From the NCBI RefSeq assembly GCF_001613345.1, contig NZ_BDCE01000065.1, forward strand, positions 53,485-117,484: DNA of 64,000 bases, given 5' to 3'. How positions within the stretch are numbered: the first letter of the stretch is position 1; every line of letters starts with the position of its first letter. Both the position numbers and the translations under genes were made by a program. This DNA is from Nocardia uniformis NBRC 13702 (GTDB lineage: Bacteria; Actinomycetota; Actinomycetes; Mycobacteriales; Mycobacteriaceae). Shown here one piece after another: positions 34,287 through 43,773 of this stretch. The notes beneath the pieces are model-generated. The model made no database searches and had not been told where the DNA came from. It worked only from the letters and a program-made list of their open reading frames with translations.

Positions 34287-35354
34287 TCAGAGCGGCGAAG
34301 GCAGGCTGTGGATCAGTTCGACGGCCGCGGTGATCGCGCCCGGATCGGTGTCCGGCAGCACCCCGTGGCCGAGGTTGAAGATGTGCCCCGTCGCGCCCAT
34401 GGCAATGGCGGAATCGGCCTCGTGGGCGATGCGGCGGATTTCGGATTCGACGGCGGCGGGGCCCGCGAAGAGGACGGCGGGATCGAGGTTGCCCTGCAAG
34501 GCTTTTCCGGGGCCGACGCGGCGGACGGCATCGGTCAGGGGGACTCGCCAGTCGACGCCCACCACATCCGCGCCCGCTTCGCCCATGGCTCCCAGCAGCT
34601 CTCCGGTGCCGACGCCGAAGTGAATGCGCGGGACGCCGTAGGAGGCGAGCTCGGCGAAGATGCGCTCCGAATGGGGGAGAACGAATTCGCGGTACTGGGC
34701 GAGGGTGAGCGCACCCGCCCAGGAATCGAACAGCTGCATGGCATCCACGCCGGTATCGAGTTGGGCGCGCAGGAATTCGGTGGTGATGTCGGTGAGGACG
34801 CCCATGAGTTCGTGCCAGGTATCGGGGTCGGCGAGCATCATCGCCTTGGTCTTCTCGTGGTGCTTGCTGGGACCGCCCTCGACCAGGTACGACGCCAGGG
34901 TGAAGGGGGCTCCGGCGAAACCGATGAGCGGAGTGTCGCCTAGTTCGTCGAGCAGGAGCTTGATGCCCGCGAGGACCGCGCCCACCTCTTCGGTACGCAG
35001 GCGCGGGAGGGCGCGCACATCGGCGAGACCGCGAATGGGATTGGCGACCACGGGACCGACGCCGGGGACGATATCGAGGTCGATACCGGCGGCCTTGAGC
35101 GGAACCACGATGTCGGAGAACAGAATTGCCGCGTCGACGCCATGGCGGCGGATCGGCTGCATGGTGATCTCGCAGACCAGCTCCGGATTGAAGCAGGATT
35201 CCAGCATGCCGACGCCGACGCGCAGCTTGCGGTACTCGGGCAGCGACCGTCCGGCCTGGCGCATGAACCACACCGGACGCCGGGTGGGCGTGCCACCGGT
35301 GGCGGCTGCGAGGAAGGGGGCGTCGGTCAAACGGCGGCGGGTGTGAGTGCTCAT
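34287..35354 (-). CDS. hemE: Uroporphyrinogen decarboxylase HemE
   Basis: This enzyme converts uroporphyrinogen III to coproporphyrinogen III. The 355-aa protein has the family signature WFMRQAGRSLPEYR with the conserved Arg pair, the catalytic Asp in ILFSDIVVP, FAGAPFTLASYLVEGG and GNLDPAVLFAG near the end. The ATG at 35354 is chosen; MAVMS at 35363 is possible. It is the first of three minus-strand haem genes (hemE-hemY-chdC), but a 465-bp gap with an inverted repeat separates it from hemY. Divergent from the DUF3000 gene. Confidence 0.95.
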   Translation of the reverse strand: MSTHTRRRLTDAPFLAAATGGTPTRRPVWFMRQAGRSLPEYRKLRVGVGMLESCFNPELVCEITMQPIRRHGVDAAILFSDIVVPLKAAGIDLDIVPGVGPVVANPIRGLADVRALPRLRTEEVGAVLAGIKLLLDELGDTPLIGFAGAPFTLASYLVEGGPSKHHEKTKAMMLADPDTWHELMGVLTDITTEFLRAQLDTGVDAMQLFDSWAGALTLAQYREFVLPHSERIFAELASYGVPRIHFGVGTGELLGAMGEAGADVVGVDWRVPLTDAVRRVGPGKALQGNLDPAVLFAGPAAVESEIRRIAHEADSAIAMGATGHIFNLGHGVLPDTDPGAITAAVELIHSLPSPL

Positions 35355-35427
35355 CACCGCCATCGTAAAGGTCACGGGCGGCGCGCCTCCGCCCACGCCG
35401 CGCCCGACAGGTCTAGCGTCGTTGAAC

Positions 35428-36063
35428 GTGACACCGCTCGACTTCCGCGACGGCGCCGCACCGACCCCGGAACCCGAAGAACCAGCCCGGTTCCGCGACG
35501 CGGTCGAGGCGATGGGGACCGTACAAGTGCACCCTAGGATCGAGCTCGCACCGATCCGCCCGCCGCAACGCCTAGCCCCCTATTCCTACGCGGTCGGGGC
35601 GGAAGTCACGCACGGCGACTCCAATGTGGTGCCCGTCGACTCCGACGGTGACGCCTTCGGACGGCTCATCCTCTTACACGACCCAGACGGGCAGGAAGCC
35701 TGGCACGGGGTCTTCCGGCTGGTCGCCTATATCCAGGCCGATATCGACGCCGCGCTGGCCGCCGACCCGCTGCTGCCGGAGGTCGCGTGGAGTTGGCTGG
35801 TGGACGCGCTCGAATCGCGGGCACCGTTCACCGCACTGGGTGGGACGGTCACCGCGACCAGTTCGGTGCGCTTCGGTGATATCGCGGGACCGCCGCGCGC
35901 TCAGCAGCTGGAACTGCGGGCGTCGTGGACGGTCGGCGACACCGAGATGCAGCCGCATGTGGAGGCCTTCTGCGAGGTGCTCGCCTACGCGGCGGGGCTA
36001 CCACCGGCCGGAGTGACGCGCCTGGAGATCCGTCCCGGCGGCGCGGACGACACGCACCAGTAG
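35428..36063 (+). CDS. DUF3000 protein (Rv2680-like)
   Basis: This 211-aa protein belongs to an actinobacterial family of unknown function that accompanies RNase D. It starts with GTG (VTPLDFRDG) and carries FGRLILLHDPDGQEAWHGVFRLVAYIQADIDA, then ARWSWLVDALE-like and SSVRFGD segments. No catalytic or membrane motif is visible. It is divergent from hemE and upstream of the RNase D-like gene in the same direction, as in M. tuberculosis (Rv2680-Rv2681). Confidence 0.88.
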   Translation: MTPLDFRDGAAPTPEPEEPARFRDAVEAMGTVQVHPRIELAPIRPPQRLAPYSYAVGAEVTHGDSNVVPVDSDGDAFGRLILLHDPDGQEAWHGVFRLVAYIQADIDAALAADPLLPEVAWSWLVDALESRAPFTALGGTVTATSSVRFGDIAGPPRAQQLELRASWTVGDTEMQPHVEAFCEVLAYAAGLPPAGVTRLEIRPGGADDTHQ

Positions 36064-36254
36064 CAATCTGGATATCACCCTCGTCACATCTGCCCCACCC
36101 GTGTGTCCAGAAGGCTGGACATCAAACTTTCTGTACCGCAACGAAATCGGCGCCGGACACGTACGATACCGATCAGTCCGACGCTGCCTCCGTCCCCGCG
36201 ATTAACCGAATGGGACGCGGAACCGGTCGCGCCCAACACGTAAAGTTCAAGACC

Positions 36255-37508
36255 ATGTCCGTACCAGACGATTCCGACGCCACTGTCGCGGTCCCCTTGC
36301 TCGCGCCAGCGGACGGCGTACCCCCGGTATTGGACAGTGCTGCCCAAATCGTTGCCGCCGCGGCCGCCCTGGCCGCCGGATCCGGGCCGCTCGCGGTCGA
36401 CGCCGAACGCGCCTCGGGCTTTCGCTACTCCCCCCGCGCCTACCTGATTCAGCTGCGCCGCGCCGGAGCGGGCTCCTTCCTCATCGACCCGCTTCCGGTC
36501 CAGCACGATCTCGACTCCCTGGCCGCGGCCATCAACGAGCTGGAGTGGGTGCTGCACTCCGCCGACCAGGATCTGCCCGGGCTCGCCGAGCTGGGTCTGT
36601 TCCCGGCGCGACTGTTCGATACCGAGCTGGGTGGACGGCTGGCCGGATTCGAACGCGTCGGCCTGGCCGCCATGGTGGAGAAGCTGCTCGGCCGCGAACT
36701 GCGCAAGGGCCACGGCGCGGCCGACTGGTCGACGCGTCCATTGCCCGCCGAATGGCTCAATTACGCGGCACTCGACGTGGAACTGCTACTCGAACTGCGT
36801 GACGCCGTGGCCGCCGACCTCGAGGAGCAGGGCAAAACCGATTGGGCGGCCCAGGAGTTCGAGCATGTGCGCACCCTCGAGGCCGCACCGCCGAAATCCG
36901 ACCGGTGGAGACGTACCTCCGGTATCCACAATCTGCGGCGCACCCGCCAGCTCGCCGTCGTGCGCGAACTGTGGACCACCCGCGACAAACTCGCCCGCCT
37001 GCGCGATGTCGCCCCCGCGCGCATCCTCCCGGATTCGGCCATTATCGCCGCCGCCGAAAACGATCCCAAAACCATCGCGCAGCTGCGCACCCTCCCCGTT
37101 TTCGGCGGCCCCCGCCAACGCCGCTACTCCCGCGAATGGCTCGGTGCCGTCGAACGCGCCCGGGCCCTCCCGGACAATGCCCTGCCGCCCCTCACACAGC
37201 CCTTCGACGGCCCACCCCCGGTCAACCGTTGGGAACGTCGCGACCCGGCCGCAGCGGCCCGCCTACAGGCCGCCCGCGCCGCCATGACGGATTTGTCCAC
37301 CGAGGTGTCGATCCCCGTGGAGAACCTCCTCACCCCGGACCTGCTGCGCCGTATGTGCTGGGACGGGCTGCCCAAGACCGCCACCAATGGCGACTCGACC
37401 GCGGTGATCGAGGACTACCTGGTCGCCGGAGGGGCACGCCAGTGGCAGCGCGACCTGGCGGTGCCGCGCCTGGCGGAGGCGCTGTTCCCGCCAGCGAAGG
37501 CCGAGTAG
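36255..37508 (+). CDS. Ribonuclease D family 3'-5' exonuclease with HRDC domain
   Basis: This DEDDy-type exonuclease of 417 aa trims RNA 3' ends. Its N-terminal domain shows Exo I (AVDAERASGFRY with D and E), Exo II (HSADQDLPGL) and Exo III (LNYAALDVELL, with Tyr and Asp). An HRDC domain (RRTRQLAVVRELWTTRDKLAR...) follows at about 215-295, and a further helical region completes it. It matches Rv2681 in length and position. The stop is 11 bp from the convergent echA15-like gene. Confidence 0.9.
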   Translation: MSVPDDSDATVAVPLLAPADGVPPVLDSAAQIVAAAAALAAGSGPLAVDAERASGFRYSPRAYLIQLRRAGAGSFLIDPLPVQHDLDSLAAAINELEWVLHSADQDLPGLAELGLFPARLFDTELGGRLAGFERVGLAAMVEKLLGRELRKGHGAADWSTRPLPAEWLNYAALDVELLLELRDAVAADLEEQGKTDWAAQEFEHVRTLEAAPPKSDRWRRTSGIHNLRRTRQLAVVRELWTTRDKLARLRDVAPARILPDSAIIAAAENDPKTIAQLRTLPVFGGPRQRRYSREWLGAVERARALPDNALPPLTQPFDGPPPVNRWERRDPAAAARLQAARAAMTDLSTEVSIPVENLLTPDLLRRMCWDGLPKTATNGDSTAVIEDYLVAGGARQWQRDLAVPRLAEALFPPAKAE

Positions 37509-37519
37509 ACCGGAGCTAT

Positions 37520-38323
37520 TCAGTCCTCGTAGACCGGTGGGCGGCGATCCTTCCGCGCCCGCATCGCCTCGTCGAAGTTGTCGGTGGTCAGCCGGACATA
37601 CAGCTGCGCCATGCCCTCCTGCTGCATGTGCGATTCGAAGCTGCCCGCCTCCATGCCGCCCCACAGCATGCGCTTGGTGAGTTCGGTGCCGACGCGGCTG
37701 TAGCGGAGGATTTGTTCGGCCAGGTCGTAGCTGGTTTCCAGCAATTTGTCGGCGGGGACCACGCGGGAGACCAGGCCGATGCGTTCGGCTTCGGCGGCAT
37801 CGACGTCGCGGCCGGAGAGCATGATTTCGAAGGCTCGGGAGGAGCCGATGGCGCGCGGTAGCAGGTAGCTGAAGCCGAGTTCGGCGGAGGTGAGGCCATT
37901 GTTGATACCCGCGGCGCGGAAGTACGCGTCCTCGGCGGCGATGCGGATATCCGCGCCGACGCTGAGGCAGAAACCGCCGCCGATGGCCGCGCCATTGATG
38001 GCGGCGATGACCGGTTGGTGCATGCGGCGCAGGGCCAGCATCACGTCATTGAAGATATCCATGGATCGGCGGGCGATGCTGGTGCGGGTGAGTCCGGCGA
38101 CGCCCGGGACGCCGCCCGAATGGTTGAGGTCCGCGCCCGAGCAGAAACCCTCGCCCGCGCCGGTGAGCACCACCACGCGCACCTCGTTATCGGCGGCGAC
38201 CGCCTGCAGGGTTTCCCGCAGCGGCACCATCACATCGAACGCCATGGCGTTCATGCGCTCGGGGCGATTGAGGGTGATGAGCGCGATCTGCGGGCGCGGC
38301 TTCTCGACGAGAACGAACGTCAT
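37520..38323 (-). CDS. Enoyl-CoA hydratase (EchA15-like)
   Basis: This crotonase-fold enzyme of 267 aa has LITLNRPERMNAM, the first oxyanion-hole region GEGFCSGADL and the second INGAAIGGGFCLSVGADI. NNGLTSAELGFSYLLPR follows, with a Glu in place for hydratase chemistry. It would hydrate 2-enoyl-CoA. The family is associated with this locus in M. tuberculosis (Rv2679), but there it lies on the other side of the DUF3000/RNase D pair, so a local rearrangement has occurred. The ATG at 38323 avoids the longer frame to 38353. Confidence 0.87.
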   Translation of the reverse strand: MTFVLVEKPRPQIALITLNRPERMNAMAFDVMVPLRETLQAVAADNEVRVVVLTGAGEGFCSGADLNHSGGVPGVAGLTRTSIARRSMDIFNDVMLALRRMHQPVIAAINGAAIGGGFCLSVGADIRIAAEDAYFRAAGINNGLTSAELGFSYLLPRAIGSSRAFEIMLSGRDVDAAEAERIGLVSRVVPADKLLETSYDLAEQILRYSRVGTELTKRMLWGGMEAGSFESHMQQEGMAQLYVRLTTDNFDEAMRARKDRRPPVYED

Positions 38324-38405
38324 GCGGACTCCTGAACCGGCGGTGTAATCCAAAACTGCAACCGGTTCTAGAATCTACGGGAGAAGCCGCGACCCGCGCA
38401 TGGAA

Positions 38406-40340
38406 TCAGGAAGCGGCCTGCCCCTGTGCCGCATCGCCGGTCAGCGTGCCGCCGCCCAGCCATCCGGTTATCCGCTGTGCCACATCCGACGGGGTGAGCC
38501 CCAACTCCTGATGCAGCTGCGCGCGCGTACCGTGATCCAGGAAGCGTTGCGGCACACCGAGTTCGCGGGTCGGCACATCCAGTCCGGCGGCGCGAATCCG
38601 GGCCGATACCGTACAACCGATACCGCCGTGCAGACCGCCGTCCTCGACGGTCAGCACCATGCGGTAGTTCTCGGCCAGTTTCACAATGCCCTCATTGACC
38701 GGCAGCACCCAGCGCGGATCGATGACCGTGACCGAAATCCCTTCCGGCTCCAGCAGTTCCGCCACTTTCAGCGCCAGATCTGCGAAGGCGCCGACACCGA
38801 CGAGCAGAACATCGCCGTGCACCGACTGCACCGAATCCGCGCCGTCGGGCAGCCGCAGCACATCAATGCCGTCATAGCGCTCCACCGCCGAGATATCCTC
38901 GGAGACAGTGCCCTTGGGGAAGCGGATAGCGGTCGGGCCGTCGCAGACCAGTAGCGCCTCACCCAACTCCTCGCGCAGTGTCGCCGCATCACGCGGGGCC
39001 GCCACCCGAATCCCGGGCACAATGCCGAGCACCGACATATCCCACATGCCATTGTGCGACGCACCGTCGTCACCGGTAATGCCCGCGCGATCGAGCACCA
39101 GCGTCACCGGCAGTTTCAGCAGCGCCACATCCATGAGCAGCTGATCGAAGGCACGATTGAGGAAGGTGGAGTAGATGGCCACCACCGGATGCATGCCACC
39201 GAGTGCCAATCCGGCCGCCGAGGCGACGCCGTGCTGTTCAGCGATCCCGACGTCGAACATGCGCTCCGGGAAGCGTTTTCCGAAAGCGGTCAATCCGGTC
39301 GGGCCGGGCATGGCGGCGGTAATGGCGACGACATCATCGCGCTGTTCGGCCTGTTCGATGAGCTCGCTGGAGAACACCGATGTCCACGACTGGTTCTTCG
39401 ACGTCCCCACCGACTCACCGGTAATCGGGTCGATCCGACCGACGGCGTGCATCTGATCGGCCTCATGGTCCTCGGCCGGTTTGTAGCCGCGTCCCTTCTG
39501 GGTGACCACATGCACCACCACCGGACCGCCGAAATCCTTGGCACGCCGCAGCGCGGCCTCCAGCGCGACGGTGTCGTGCCCGTCCACCGGCCCCACATAT
39601 TTCAGCCCGATATCGCTGAACAGTTCCTGCGGCGCGACGGCGTCCTTGATCCCGGTCTTCAGGGCATGCAGCATCGAATATGCCGAATCCCCTACGCGCG
39701 GAATGGATTGCACGATCCGCTTGGTGGCATCCAGGGCCTGCTCGTAGGCGGGCTGCATGCGCAGCGCCGTCAACCGATCGGCGAGGCCGCCGATGGTCGG
39801 CGCGTAGGAGCGGCCATTGTCATTGACCACGATGACAACCGAGCGATCCTGTCCGGCGGCGATATTGTTCATCGCCTCCCAGCACATACCGCCGGTCAGC
39901 GCGCCGTCCCCGACGACCGCGACCACATGCCGCTTCTGCCGCGACAGCGCGAACGCCTTGGCCAATCCATCCGCGTAGGACAGTGAGGCCGAGGCGTGCG
40001 AGGACTCCACCCAGTCGTGCGCGCTTTCGGCACGACACGGATATCCGGACAGACCACCCTGCTTGCGCAGCGTGTCGAAACCGTCCTTGCGGCCGGTCAG
40101 AATCTTGTGCACGTAGGCCTGGTGGCCGGTGTCGAAGATAATCGGGTCGGCTGGCGAATCGAAGGTGCGATGCAGCGCGATGGTGAGCTCCACGACGCCG
40201 AGGTTCGGCCCCAGGTGCCCGCCCGTGACGGCGACCTTCCGCACCAGGAACTCGCGAATCTCCTCGGCCAACTCGCGCAGCTCCGGTGTCGTCAGCCGAC
40301 GCAGGTCCTCGGGCGTATCGACCCGGGAAAGCACTCCCAC
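38406..40340 (-). CDS. dxs: 1-deoxy-D-xylulose-5-phosphate synthase
   Basis: This thiamine-diphosphate enzyme joins pyruvate and glyceraldehyde-3-phosphate, the first step of the MEP isoprenoid pathway. The 644-aa protein has FDTGHQAYVHKILTGR, the ThDP motif GDGALTGGMCWEAMNN...VVIVVNDN, the second-domain segment DVGIAEQHGV and the C-terminal transketolase region ending in LGVPQRFLDHG. GTG at 40340 is the likely start: VGVLSRVDTPEDL matches the family, and GGAGGGAG lies upstream. A long upstream frame to 40796 is antisense to the next gene and is rejected. Confidence 0.95.
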   Translation of the reverse strand: MGVLSRVDTPEDLRRLTTPELRELAEEIREFLVRKVAVTGGHLGPNLGVVELTIALHRTFDSPADPIIFDTGHQAYVHKILTGRKDGFDTLRKQGGLSGYPCRAESAHDWVESSHASASLSYADGLAKAFALSRQKRHVVAVVGDGALTGGMCWEAMNNIAAGQDRSVVIVVNDNGRSYAPTIGGLADRLTALRMQPAYEQALDATKRIVQSIPRVGDSAYSMLHALKTGIKDAVAPQELFSDIGLKYVGPVDGHDTVALEAALRRAKDFGGPVVVHVVTQKGRGYKPAEDHEADQMHAVGRIDPITGESVGTSKNQSWTSVFSSELIEQAEQRDDVVAITAAMPGPTGLTAFGKRFPERMFDVGIAEQHGVASAAGLALGGMHPVVAIYSTFLNRAFDQLLMDVALLKLPVTLVLDRAGITGDDGASHNGMWDMSVLGIVPGIRVAAPRDAATLREELGEALLVCDGPTAIRFPKGTVSEDISAVERYDGIDVLRLPDGADSVQSVHGDVLLVGVGAFADLALKVAELLEPEGISVTVIDPRWVLPVNEGIVKLAENYRMVLTVEDGGLHGGIGCTVSARIRAAGLDVPTRELGVPQRFLDHGTRAQLHQELGLTPSDVAQRITGWLGGGTLTGDAAQGQAAS

Positions 40341-40484
40341 GGCTATTGCTCCCTCCGGAAAACTCCTGTGTTTGGCACAGTCTACGGAGCCCGTATCGGC
40401 TCCTGATGCCGGGAATGAAACCCCACCTGCGACATCGCCTTCGAACGTGATGCTCCCCACACGATACCCGCCCGTTATCTTCCC

Positions 40485-42434
40485 GTGGCGGCAACGACCC
40501 GGGACATCCCTGGCGGTATGGCACGCCTCCTCGACCTCCCCGACTCCGTGTATATCCCCCGATACGGTGAGCGCGTGGCTCCGACCGGCGAACACCTCAC
40601 TCCCCCATCCAGCGGTGTCGTCGCCCGCATCATCGACGAGGTGTACGAGCTGTGCCGCGGTGACACTTCCGGCGCACTCGCCGACTACATTCCGGAACTC
40701 GCTGCGGTGCAACCGGATTCGTTCGCCCTCTGCCTGGCGACCGCGGACGGTCAGGTGTACGGGAGCGGGGATCTGGACACGGCGTTCACCATTCAATCCA
40801 TCTCGAAACCGTTCACCTACGCGCTGGCGCTGGCCGATCGGGGTACGGCGGCGGTGGCCGAACGCATCGATGTGGAGCCCTCCGGGGAACCGTTCTTCGA
40901 AATCAGTCTCGACCCGACAACGCAGCGCCCGCGCAATCCCATGATCAACGCGGGCGCGATCACCGCCGCCTCACTCGTGACCGGCCACGACGCCGCCGAC
41001 CGCTTCGAACGCATCCGGCGCAGCTATTGCCGCTTCGCGGGACGCGATCTGCGCCTCAACGCGGACGTGTACGCCTCCGAGGCGCGCACCGGATACCGCA
41101 ATCTGGCTATCGGCTATCTACTGCGCGGCGCGGGGATTATCGATATCGATCCGGATGAGGCGGTGGACCGCTATTTCCGGCAGTGCTCGATCGATATCAC
41201 CTGCCGGGATCTGGCGATAATGGCCGCCACGCTCGCCAATAACGGCGTCAACCCGCTCACCCACGAACGGGCGCTGACGGCACCGCTGGTGGAACAGGTG
41301 CTCAGTGTCATGACCACCTGCGGTATGTACGACGCGGCCGGAGACTGGGTGACCACGGTCGGACTGCCCGCGAAAAGCGGTGTGGGCGGCGGGATTCTGG
41401 CCGTACTGCCCGGACAGTTGGGCATCGCGGTGTACTCGCCGCGACTGGACGCGCACGGCAGCAGCGTGCGCGGGGTCAAGGCCTGCCGCGAACTGTCGAA
41501 TCGGTTGGGACTGCACTTCCTGCACGTGACCCGCGCCGCGCATACCGCCATTCGAGCCTCCTACTCGGTGGCCGAAGCGCCCTCGCGATTGCGCCGCGAC
41601 CCGGAGGAATTGGCGCTGCTGCGCCAATTCGGTGACCGGGCGCGCATGGTCGAACTGAACGGCGATCTGCTGTTCGCGGGCGCCGAGTCGGCGGTGCGCG
41701 CCGTGGAGGAGATCACCGGCGACCTCGAGGCCCTGGTCCTCGATGTGCGCGAGGTCGGCGATGTCAGCGCCATCGCGGTGCGCATGCTCGAGGATCTCCA
41801 GGCCGAGCTGGCGGCCGACGGATGCCGGGTCGCCCTGGTCGATCCGGATGCCAAACTCGGACATCTGGAGTCGAGTCTCGATCCGGCCGATCCGCGTGGG
41901 CGGGTATTCATCGACCGCGATACCGCCGCCGAGTGGTGTGAGCAGATCATCCTCGAACGCCACGGCCCGCACCGCACCGCGCACGCCGCCCTGACCGTCG
42001 CGGACCATCCGGCGCTGGCCGGGCTGCCCGCCGACGAACAACACCGGCTGGCACAGGAATTCGAGATCCGAACCCTCGCCCGCGGCGAACTGGTGGTAGC
42101 CAAGGGCAGCCCGCGGGCCGGACTGTTCCTGATTCTCGACGGCCGCGTCCGCATGAGCTTCGCCGCCCGCGACGGCCGCCGCCACCGCCTCATCTCGCTG
42201 TCGACCGGGATGTCCTTCGGCGAGATCTCCATGCTCCTCGACGAACCGTTCACCCACGACATCCACGCCGAGACCACGGTGCGATTGGCGGTGCTGTCGC
42301 CCAAACGCTTCGACACCCTCACCGAACAGGCTCCCGAGGTCAAGGTAGCGCTGCTCGAACGCCTCGCGGTCGCCGCCTACGGCCAGGCGGACGCGGCGGT
42401 TCGCGCGCTCGCCGCGCACGGTGGGGCTTACTGA
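40485..42434 (+). CDS. glsA: Glutaminase A fused to STAS and cyclic-nucleotide-binding domains
   Basis: The protein has 649 aa in three parts. Residues ~40-350 are a serine-dependent glutaminase, glutamine to glutamate plus ammonia. It shows QSISKPF (nucleophile Ser105 and Lys108), NPMINAGAI, TGYRNLAIGY, and PAKSGVGGG. Residues ~380-480 form a STAS domain (MVELNGDLLFAGAE, LVLDVREVGDVS). Residues ~515-640 form a cNMP-binding domain (FEIRTLARGELVVAKGSPRAGLFLILDG, SFGEISML). In the phosphate cassette the Glu is kept, but the usual following Arg is not obvious (EPFTHDIHAE), so cAMP binding is uncertain. The start may be GTG 40485, ATG 40518 or a later GTG. Divergent from dxs. Confidence 0.88.
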   Translation: MAATTRDIPGGMARLLDLPDSVYIPRYGERVAPTGEHLTPPSSGVVARIIDEVYELCRGDTSGALADYIPELAAVQPDSFALCLATADGQVYGSGDLDTAFTIQSISKPFTYALALADRGTAAVAERIDVEPSGEPFFEISLDPTTQRPRNPMINAGAITAASLVTGHDAADRFERIRRSYCRFAGRDLRLNADVYASEARTGYRNLAIGYLLRGAGIIDIDPDEAVDRYFRQCSIDITCRDLAIMAATLANNGVNPLTHERALTAPLVEQVLSVMTTCGMYDAAGDWVTTVGLPAKSGVGGGILAVLPGQLGIAVYSPRLDAHGSSVRGVKACRELSNRLGLHFLHVTRAAHTAIRASYSVAEAPSRLRRDPEELALLRQFGDRARMVELNGDLLFAGAESAVRAVEEITGDLEALVLDVREVGDVSAIAVRMLEDLQAELAADGCRVALVDPDAKLGHLESSLDPADPRGRVFIDRDTAAEWCEQIILERHGPHRTAHAALTVADHPALAGLPADEQHRLAQEFEIRTLARGELVVAKGSPRAGLFLILDGRVRMSFAARDGRRHRLISLSTGMSFGEISMLLDEPFTHDIHAETTVRLAVLSPKRFDTLTEQAPEVKVALLERLAVAAYGQADAAVRALAAHGGAY

Positions 42435-42473
42435 GCGCTCCCGCCCGCGGCGGTACACCGCCGAGTCACCCTC

Positions 42474-42558
42474 GCGATCTCGGCGTCCTCGCCATCCCGG
42501 CGTGCCCGCCATCCCCGCGTGCCTGCCATCCCCGCGTGCTCACCATCCCAACGTGCTT
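42474..42558. repeat. 17-bp tandem array, five copies
   Basis: Units of the form GCCATCCCCGCGTGCCT repeat five times with a few changes. The last unit runs directly into the palindromic element at 42542 and equals its outer end, so the array looks like an expansion of that element's tail. Confidence 0.75.
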
Positions 42559-42618
42559 TGGCCGGGAACCCCTACTTTCGACGGTGTGGATTCCGGTCAG
42601 AGGCACGCCGGAATGAAG
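42542..42618. repeat. Dispersed palindromic element, copy 2
   Basis: The left arm (CATCCCAACGTGCTTTGGCC...) and the right arm (GTGTGGATTCCGG... GCACGCCGGAATGA) face each other around a short centre. The family is the same as at 32300. This copy has more mismatches between its arms. Confidence 0.65.
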
Positions 42619-42620
42619 GG

Positions 42621-42890
42621 GTGCGGCGCGCCGGAATACCGGGGCCGCGGCGTGCCGGGGTGGCGGCGTGAGGCAGGGCGCGGCGTGCCGGGGAGCGGTG
42701 TGGCAGGGTGCCGGGTGCGGCGCGCCGGAATACCGGGGCCGCGGGCACGCCGAGGTGGCAGAGTGCGGCAGGGCGCGGCGTGCGGCGTGCCGGGGCGCAG
42801 GGTGTGGCGTGCCGGGGGCGCGGGGGTGCGGAGTGGCTAGGTGCCGGGGCGCAGGGTGGCGGGGTGGCAGGGTGGCGTTGCGGGCGCACC
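42621..42890. repeat. G-rich low-complexity repeat region
   Basis: An exact 30-bp direct repeat occurs at 42621-42650 and 42715-42744, among many shorter GTGCCGGGG / GCGCGCCGGAATACC units. It follows palindromic element copy 2 and seems derived from its CGCCGGAAT end. The 42435-43005 gap has no gene. Confidence 0.65.
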
Positions 42891-43005
42891 GGAATGACGC
42901 GAACCGTGGGAGCCGCCGGACGGCGCGGCCAGGCGGGTGGGTATTGCCGGCGTCGGTAGCATCGGCCGTGTCTTATTGGTCTGATCCGATTCAGGAGGAA
43001 TGCTT

Positions 43006-43689
43006 GTGACCGGCATGGAGAACGGCACCGTCACCACGTTCGGGAACGGAGCCGCCCGGGCCACCCCGGATCTCATGCGCGTCACTATTTCGATCGAATC
43101 GCGCGAGGATACGGTCGCGGCCGCCTACTCCCGGGCCGGGGAACGCTCCGACGCCGTCGTCGGCACCCTGCGTGCCGATGGGGTGCGGCCCACCGATATC
43201 GCCACCAGCGGGCTGTCGGTGCGGACCGAGACGATCTGGACCGAGAACAATCGCGAGCGCATTACCGGGTATATCGCGTCGACTTCGTTGACCGTGGTGC
43301 TGCGCAATGTCGGAACATCCGACGCCACCACCGAATCCGGTACACCTCCGGCGGCCGTTATCGCGCACGCGGTGGACGCGGGAGGCGACGATGTCCGCCT
43401 CGGCGGTCTCACCCTGACCGTCTCCGATGAGGAGGCGTTGCTGGGCGAGGCCCGAGATGCCGCCTGGGACAACGCTCTTGCCAAGGCCACCCAGTACGCC
43501 AGCCGGGCGGGTACCGTCCTCGGCCCGGTCGTCGAAATCACCGAGAACACCTCGGCACCGACCCCGATCCCGCGCGCCTACGCCATGGCCGCCAAGAGCA
43601 GCGGCCCGGTAGGGGGTGCGGATATGGCCATCGAACTCGGTGAGAGCGAACTGTCCGCGACCATTCGAGTCACCTGGCAGCTGATCTGA
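43006..43689 (+). CDS. SIMPL-domain (DUF541) protein
   Basis: This 227-aa protein has the SIMPL/DUF541 pattern. VTTFGNGAARATPDLMRVTISIES lies at the start, then DGVRPTDIATSGLSVRTETIW and YIASTSLTVVLRN. The later segment AWDNALAKATQYASRAGTVLGPVVEITE is the family's hallmark. Most members are secreted or periplasmic, but this one has no clear signal peptide. GTG at 43006 is taken as start because AGGAGG lies 7 bases before it; an ATG at 43000 is too close. Function unknown. Confidence 0.85.
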   Translation: MTGMENGTVTTFGNGAARATPDLMRVTISIESREDTVAAAYSRAGERSDAVVGTLRADGVRPTDIATSGLSVRTETIWTENNRERITGYIASTSLTVVLRNVGTSDATTESGTPPAAVIAHAVDAGGDDVRLGGLTLTVSDEEALLGEARDAAWDNALAKATQYASRAGTVLGPVVEITENTSAPTPIPRAYAMAAKSSGPVGGADMAIELGESELSATIRVTWQLI

Positions 43690-43773
43690 CCCCCGACGGC
43701 ACTTGGCCGACATCACAGGTGAATTCGTCCCGGAATCCTTGCTCGGAATACGACCCGGGAGTACACGTTGACC

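Noticed and set aside
40341..40796. N-terminal extension of dxs
   Set aside because: It would overlap the divergent glutaminase gene. The family start and a good ribosome-binding site are at 40340.
42474..42890. Possible CRISPR array
   Set aside because: Repeats are short (17 bp) or irregular and directly adjacent without unique spacers, and no cas genes are near.
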